From: ZAX-1 sp046533095
GTDB taxonomy: Bacteria > Bacillota > Clostridia > Lachnospirales > Lachnospiraceae
NCBI GenBank assembly: GCA_046533095.1
Contig: JAJQRA010000030.1
Span: forward strand, 1 to 64,000
DNA length: 64,000 nucleotides
Direction of reading: 5' to 3'
In this document: positions 59,354-64,000 of the stretch, piece after piece
Layout of the letters: the number at the start of each line of letters is the position of its first letter
How positions within the stretch are numbered: position 1 is the stretch's first letter
Notes under the pieces: generated by a model
Databases searched by the model: none
What the model was told of the DNA's origin: nothing
What the model saw: the letters and a program-made list of their open reading frames with translations, nothing else
Made by a program: the position numbers and the translations under genes

Positions 59354-60031
59354 ATGGGAATGATTCAAAACGATTGGCTGGATGCAATTGGGGAAGAATT
59401 TAAGAAACCATACTATGGAAAACTGTATCAATTTATTTGTGAGGAATATAACACAAAAGTGATATATCCTCCGGCAGATGATATATTCAATGCCTTTCAT
59501 TTTACCCCTTTAAGCCAAGTAAAGGTATTGATATTGGGACAGGATCCCTATCATAATGAAGGGCAGGCACATGGGCTTAGCTTTTCCGTAAAGCCAAACA
59601 TAGCAATCCCGCCTTCTCTGGAAAATATTTACAAAGAGCTAAAAGATGATTTAGGCTGTGCGATACCTAAGAATGGATATCTGGAAAAATGGGCAAAGCA
59701 AGGTGTGCTGATGCTCAATACCGTGTTGACAGTAAGGGCACATCAGGCAAATTCCCATCAAGGAAAAGGGTGGGAGTACTTTACTGATGCTGTGATACAT
59801 GCAGTGAATGCACAAGAACGCCCTTTGGTCATTTTATTATGGGGACGTCCGGCACAGATGAAGAAATCAATGCTGACCAATCCAAAACATAAGATTTTGG
59901 TGGCGCCCCATCCAAGTCCTCTTTCTGCCTACAAGGGATTTTTTGGCTGTAAACATTTTAGCAAAGCCAATGAATTTTTAATAAAAAATGGTGTTGTGCC
60001 AATCGATTGGCAGATAGATGATATTTTGTAG
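59354..60031 (+). CDS. ung: Uracil-DNA glycosylase
   Basis: A 225-residue family 1 glycosylase removing uracil from DNA. Motifs: ILGQDPYHNEGQAHGLSFSV (water-activating Asp, about residues 62-81), VLMLNTVLTV, LLWGRPAQ and the C-terminal APHPSPLSAYKGFFGC with the catalytic His. Length is normal. ATG 59354 has AGGGAAACG upstream. It follows hisF by 34 bases in a spacer containing CAAGTGTTCCATGTGA, which also occurs before the ACT gene near 49996. A strong hairpin follows. Confidence 0.95.
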   Translation: MGMIQNDWLDAIGEEFKKPYYGKLYQFICEEYNTKVIYPPADDIFNAFHFTPLSQVKVLILGQDPYHNEGQAHGLSFSVKPNIAIPPSLENIYKELKDDLGCAIPKNGYLEKWAKQGVLMLNTVLTVRAHQANSHQGKGWEYFTDAVIHAVNAQERPLVILLWGRPAQMKKSMLTNPKHKILVAPHPSPLSAYKGFFGCKHFSKANEFLIKNGVVPIDWQIDDIL

Positions 60032-60077
60032 CAACAGGCCTGCTATGATGAATAAAAAATCATAGTAGGCCTGTTGC
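60031..60077 (+). terminator. Long hairpin after ung
   Basis: GCAACAGGCCTGCTATGA (60031-60048) pairs with TCATAGTAGGCCTGTTGC (60060-60077), an 18-bp stem with one G-U and an A-rich loop. No T-run follows, so termination may rely on the stem alone or on processing. Confidence 0.6.
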
Positions 60078-60132
60078 CACCAAAAGCAGTATTGCCTGAT
60101 GAAGTGCCATGAGCCTTGCACTTTGCAAACGA

Positions 60133-60161
60133 TTGACTTTTTTCCACTCAGCCGTTAAAAT
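60133..60161 (+). promoter_or_regulatory. Promoter of the ROK gene
   Basis: TTGACT (60133-60138), 17 bases, TAAAAT (60156-60161). Both hexamers and the spacing are the same as at 40447-40475. Confidence 0.65.
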
Positions 60162-60226
60162 ACAAATAGCAGTCAGATAGGAAAAGGCGAACAAAAAAAT
60201 TTGCCTATGGTGAGAGGACATTTATT

Positions 60227-61357
60227 ATGATAGCGGACAATATAACGGTTGCGGAGATTAAAAAAACAAATAGAAATAATATCTATAGACTGTTAAGAGC
60301 GAAGCCTAATTCAACAAAGCAGGATATAGTGGCTGATTTAAAATTAAGCCTACCCACTGTAACGACAAATTTAGTTCAATTTATTGAAGCAGGACTTGTT
60401 GTTGAAAGCGGGTCATTTGGAAATGCGATAGGCAGACGTGCAAGCACGTTTTCAATTGTGCCAGAAGCTAAAATTGCCATTGGAATAGACATAACAAAGA
60501 AGTATATTACGATTGTCGGCGTTAATTTGATTGGTGAGATTGTATATCGGAAACGGTTCAAAGAAGAATTTAAATTAAATAGTGATTACTGTACGATCGT
60601 TGCATCTATCGTAAAAGAGTTGAGCGTGGAACAAAAATATAGTACAAAGCAAATACTGGGGGTAGGTATCGGTATCCCGGGGCTTATAAAGAATAATGGG
60701 CAAACTGTCTTTTATGGGAAGACATTAACGGATTTTACAGGGCTTACCATTGATTTCTTCCAGGAGTTTATACCATATCCGTGTCGTTTTATAAAGGATG
60801 CAAATGCGGCTTGCTTAGCAGAAACGTGGTTTGCAGAATATTCGGAGGATGTATTCTATATTTCGCTTAGCAACTATGTTGGCGGCTCGGTCAGGATAAA
60901 TAATAAAGAATATATAGGGGAAGGTACGCGTAGCGGTGAGGTTGGGCATATAACCATTATACCGGATGGTCTTGCGTGCTACTGTGGAAAGTATGGATGC
61001 GTAGATACTTATTGTAGTGCATTACGGTTATCGGAACATGTGAACGAAGATTTGGATACATTTTTTAAACAGTTAAGAAACAAAGATCAGGATTGCTTGA
61101 AAAAGTTTGACGAATATATTGGCTATTTAGCGCTTGCGGTGAATAATGTACGGATGCTTTTTGACTGTAAAATAATATTGGGCGGCTATGTTGGAGCCTA
61201 TTTCGATGATTACCTTGAAAAACTAAAAACATTGCTGGCGGAACGAAATTCTTTTGAACATAGCGGGGAATATGTGGCAGTATGTAAATGGAAACGAGAT
61301 GCAATCGCAGCCGGTGCGGCAATTCTTTATCTTGATGAATTTATGAAAGGGGTTTAA
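60227..61357 (+). CDS. ROK family transcriptional regulator
   Basis: A 376-residue protein. An N-terminal winged helix-turn-helix (NNIYRLLRAKPNSTKQDIVA, residues 17-36; then SLPTVTTNLVQF) is joined to a ROK sugar-kinase-like domain: GIDITKKYITIVGVNL, GVGIGIPGLI, GTRSGEVGHITI and the zinc-binding CYCGKYGCVDTYC (about 246-258). This is the NagC/XylR-type arrangement, so it probably represses sugar genes and responds to a sugar or sugar phosphate. The usual kinase Asp near the expected DANAACLAE segment seems present, so catalysis cannot be excluded. GAGAGG precedes ATG 60227. Confidence 0.9.
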   Translation: MIADNITVAEIKKTNRNNIYRLLRAKPNSTKQDIVADLKLSLPTVTTNLVQFIEAGLVVESGSFGNAIGRRASTFSIVPEAKIAIGIDITKKYITIVGVNLIGEIVYRKRFKEEFKLNSDYCTIVASIVKELSVEQKYSTKQILGVGIGIPGLIKNNGQTVFYGKTLTDFTGLTIDFFQEFIPYPCRFIKDANAACLAETWFAEYSEDVFYISLSNYVGGSVRINNKEYIGEGTRSGEVGHITIIPDGLACYCGKYGCVDTYCSALRLSEHVNEDLDTFFKQLRNKDQDCLKKFDEYIGYLALAVNNVRMLFDCKIILGGYVGAYFDDYLEKLKTLLAERNSFEHSGEYVAVCKWKRDAIAAGAAILYLDEFMKGV

Positions 61358-61440
61358 AGATACTTAAATAAAGGCACGAAAGAGTTGCATTATTTCGGTG
61401 GAGAGATTGACTATCAAGGCTTTAAAGATAATTAAATACA
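61357..61440 (+). repeat. Imperfect duplication after the ROK gene
   Basis: TTTAAAGATACTTAAATAAA then GGCACGAAAGAGT starts at the ROK stop codon. TTTAAAGATAATTAAATACA then GGCACAAAAGAGT recurs about 67 bases later. It has the same form as the other stop-codon-proximal duplications. Confidence 0.65.
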
Positions 61441-61470
61441 GGCACAAAAGAGTGTAGTGAGGGAGTGTAT

Positions 61471-64000
61471 ATGTCGTTACAGCTTATATTTGGAAATTCA
61501 GGCAGTGGAAAATCTGAATTTATACAAAGCCATATCATGGGAGAGTCAGCGGCGCAAATGGATACCAACTTCTATATGCTTGTCCCGGAACAGTTTACGA
61601 TACAAAACCAATGGGAACTGGTAAGTCGCCAGGAGCATCATGGGATCATGAATATAGATGTTGTGAGCTTTCAACGTTTGGCATATCGTGTATTTCATGA
61701 ACTGGGCATGCATGATTTAAAAGTACTTGAGGAAACCGGTAAAAATTTTGTGTTGCGCAAAGTGGCGGAAGAGAAAAAAGATGAGCTTAAAATGCTTGGT
61801 GCAAACCGAAGGAAGTGCGGTTATATAAACGAAATAAAATCGGTTATTTCTGAATTGACCCAGTATCGGATTAAGCCGGATATGCTGAAGGAATTTTTAG
61901 AGGATGCGCGGCATTCGGCGGCCTTTCGCTATAAATTAGCAGATATCAATACAATCTATGAGGGGTTTTTGGAATTTTTGCAGGGATCTTACATTACTGC
62001 AGAAGAAGTATTGGAGGTATTAGCCGATGTGGTGGACCAATCTGCACTTTTAAAAGGAAGTGTGGTTATATTAGACGGTTTTACAGGATTTACACCAATA
62101 CAATATCATTTGCTGGAACAGCTGATGAAAGTTGTAAAAGACGTCTATGTAACAATAGCGATGGACAAACGGGAAGACCCTTTTACATGCCTTGGCATAC
62201 AGGAGCTTTTTTTTATGAGCAAAGAAACAGTCCATGCCTTGATGCAGATTGCAGATAGGACAAAAACGCAGGTAAAGGAACCAATTAAGATATGGCATGG
62301 ACCAAACAGCCGATTTTTTAAGGCACCGGCGCTGCTTTGGCTGGAGCAGAACTTATTTCGCAAAAGCCCGGCCGTTTATGGCGAAGAAGTCGCTGATATT
62401 TTCATGTACAGCCTGCCAAATCCAAGGCAGGAGCTAGTGTTTTTGGCAGAGGAAATCTGTCGCCTTGTAAGGGAAGAGGGATATCGGTATAAAGATATTG
62501 CAATTGTTTGTGGCGATACACAACTATATGGCAACTATGCAGAGGAAATTTTTCCCAGTTATCATATTCCACTGTTTTTAGATAAAAAGAAAAATTTGCT
62601 GTTTCAGCCATTGACCGAATTAATTCGAAGTACCCTTCTTGTTGTAGAACAGGATTTTTCCTATGAACATGTCATTTCTTATTTGCGTTGTGGTTTGGCT
62701 GGATTTGCCGAAAAAGAGATTGATTTATTGGAAAATTATGTATTAGCGAACCGCATTCGTGGATATAGGCGATGGAAGGAAAAATGGGTACGCTTAAATG
62801 GGGTTTCGGCGAATAAAGAGCTTGCAGAGGAAGAACTGGCGGCGGTCAATGAGGTGCGGGAGAGGATCGTACAGCTATTTGAAACGATTCGGGCAATTCG
62901 TAGCAAACGGACAACGGTAATCGAAAAGACAAGGGCATTGTATGGACATATGCAGGAGCTAAAAGTCCAAATGCAGTTGGAGGAAAGGGCAAAATTTTTT
63001 TCAAAAAATGGGGAACCTACTTTGGCAAAGGAGTATGAGCAGGTCTATAAAATTGTGATAGATTTGCTTGACAAGTTTGTGGAACTTCTTGGGGAAGAAT
63101 CTATGACGGGAAAAGAGTACCGTGAAATTTTAGAAGCAGGCTTTGAGGCGGCAAGCATTGGAATCGTTCCGCTTGGCTATGACAGGGTGGTGTGTGGGGA
63201 TATTGAGCGGACCCGCCTCTCCCCGATTAAAGTATTGTTTTTTGTAGGCGTAAATGATGGGTTTATACCAAAATCTGCAGTAAATGGAGGGATGATATCC
63301 CAACAGGAGCGCGAGGTTTTAGCGAAGAACCATATGCAACTAAGCCCGACCATACGGGAAAGGAGCTTTATACAGAAATTTTATCTGTATTTGACGCTGA
63401 CAAAACCGAGCGAGAAATTATATCTTACGTGGTTTCGGGTCAGCTCCGAAGGAAAGGAAGCAAGAAAATCATACCTGGTTGGAACTTTGCAAACGATGTT
63501 TCCAAATATATTACTTAGAGCTTTGCAATCGTCTCGTTTAAAAGATGATTCTGCTTTTAAAAATCCCCCGATCGGTGTTTCAGATCGAAAAAGCATGGCA
63601 CAGGAACTTGCTCATATTGTAACCCCAAAAAGTAGCCGTTCTTTTTTTGTAGAGGGGCTAAATAGGGCGAAACAGGGGAAAACCACCCCGGTATGGCGCA
63701 CGCTATATCAGTGGTATGAACAAGATTCCTACTGGGCAGATGCGATAAAACCATTTTTTTATGCAGCATTTCCAAACGATGAAGAACAGCGTATCGGCAA
63801 GGATATTACAAGGGCATTATATTCTACGGTACTAGAAAACAGCGTAAGCAGGCTAGAGCGGTTCTGCTCTTGTGCATTTTCCCATTTTTTGGACTATGGG
63901 CTTTTACTTAAGGAACGTCAGCTAGGGGAATTTGCCGCTTCGGACTTGGGCAGTCTATTTCATACGGCAATCGAGCGTTATGCAAGGAACATGCAGGAGG
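61471..64000 (+). CDS. addB: ATP-dependent helicase/nuclease subunit AddB (partial, runs off window)
   Basis: The frame from ATG 61471 (GGGAG upstream) stays open to the window end, 843 codons of an expected 1100-1200. AddB with AddA forms the double-strand-break-resecting helicase-nuclease. The Walker A motif GNSGSGKSEF lies at residues 8-17, followed by FYMLVPEQFTIQNQ (about 32-45), both typical. IERTRLSPIKVLFFVGVNDG (about residues 578-597) fits the helicase-like core. Near the end, SRLERFCSCAFSHFLDYG carries cysteines of the C-terminal iron-sulfur nuclease domain. The nuclease motif itself lies beyond the window, and addA would be expected next. Confidence 0.93.
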   Translation, partial: MSLQLIFGNSGSGKSEFIQSHIMGESAAQMDTNFYMLVPEQFTIQNQWELVSRQEHHGIMNIDVVSFQRLAYRVFHELGMHDLKVLEETGKNFVLRKVAEEKKDELKMLGANRRKCGYINEIKSVISELTQYRIKPDMLKEFLEDARHSAAFRYKLADINTIYEGFLEFLQGSYITAEEVLEVLADVVDQSALLKGSVVILDGFTGFTPIQYHLLEQLMKVVKDVYVTIAMDKREDPFTCLGIQELFFMSKETVHALMQIADRTKTQVKEPIKIWHGPNSRFFKAPALLWLEQNLFRKSPAVYGEEVADIFMYSLPNPRQELVFLAEEICRLVREEGYRYKDIAIVCGDTQLYGNYAEEIFPSYHIPLFLDKKKNLLFQPLTELIRSTLLVVEQDFSYEHVISYLRCGLAGFAEKEIDLLENYVLANRIRGYRRWKEKWVRLNGVSANKELAEEELAAVNEVRERIVQLFETIRAIRSKRTTVIEKTRALYGHMQELKVQMQLEERAKFFSKNGEPTLAKEYEQVYKIVIDLLDKFVELLGEESMTGKEYREILEAGFEAASIGIVPLGYDRVVCGDIERTRLSPIKVLFFVGVNDGFIPKSAVNGGMISQQEREVLAKNHMQLSPTIRERSFIQKFYLYLTLTKPSEKLYLTWFRVSSEGKEARKSYLVGTLQTMFPNILLRALQSSRLKDDSAFKNPPIGVSDRKSMAQELAHIVTPKSSRSFFVEGLNRAKQGKTTPVWRTLYQWYEQDSYWADAIKPFFYAAFPNDEEQRIGKDITRALYSTVLENSVSRLERFCSCAFSHFLDYGLLLKERQLGEFAASDLGSLFHTAIERYARNMQE

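Overview
The window looks like chromosome from a low-GC Clostridia bacterium, most probably a Lachnospiraceae relative. Three things suggest this: AT-rich spacers with strong AGGAGG ribosome binding sites and sigma-A type promoters; gene orders common in that family (polA, coaE, an FtsA-like gene, then a YycJ-like hydrolase; a small ACT-domain gene followed by UPF0210); and an AAA-ATPase/PD-(D/E)XK protein of the kind abundant there. No rRNA, no intact tRNA, no prophage and no CRISPR array was seen.

Layout. Positions 1-7.5 kb are accessory: an IS200-type insertion abutting a 5'-truncated bacteriocin-like gene and a three-helix membrane protein, the ribosome-repair pair prfH-rtcB (minus strand, consensus promoter), an AAA-ATPase/nuclease, and broken HEPN-like and subtilisin-like genes. 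Positions 7.5-24.3 kb hold cardiolipin synthase, a D,D-carboxypeptidase with a 30-bp repeat array, S-adenosylhomocysteinase, a large TerD-like protein behind a ~530-nt leader with tRNA-like pieces, a split ThrE-type exporter, a GH13 enzyme, a DUF4474 protein with a metallophosphoesterase, an AEC transporter, proC and crotonase. Positions 25-38.9 kb hold glycogen phosphorylase, a flavin-oxidase-fold protein, a glycosyltransferase, mutY, an HD-GYP response regulator, glf with a family 2 glycosyltransferase, pncB and a trigger-factor/FKBP lipoprotein. From 38.9 kb to the end are asnS, two type II restriction-modification systems (40.5-42.6 and 52.2-54.1 kb), polA, a fused coaE-ftsA-like gene, yycJ-like, ACT plus UPF0210, a MATE transporter, an unusual acidic/Lys-rich membrane protein, hisH-hisF, ung, a ROK regulator and the start of addB.

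How genes may work together. DNA upkeep is well represented (mutY, polA, ung, addB). Two restriction-modification pairs, a leftover methyltransferase tail, the AAA-ATPase and prfH-rtcB give a defence and toxin-survival flavour. glf and the glycosyltransferases point to a galactofuranose-containing surface polymer. ACT plus UPF0210, and HisH plus HisF, are classic functional pairs.

Most interesting non-gene signals: (i) a ~95-bp three-hairpin element in two oppositely oriented copies (20.6 and 32.8 kb) whose differences preserve base pairing; (ii) a small dispersed element with inverted-repeat ends related to GCAACGATTCMGTACC in six or more spacers; (iii) a recurring habit of tandemly duplicating gene 3' ends just past the stop codon; (iv) a promoter-driven leader with tRNA-like halves in permuted order; and (v) the in-frame CoaE-FtsA-like fusion.
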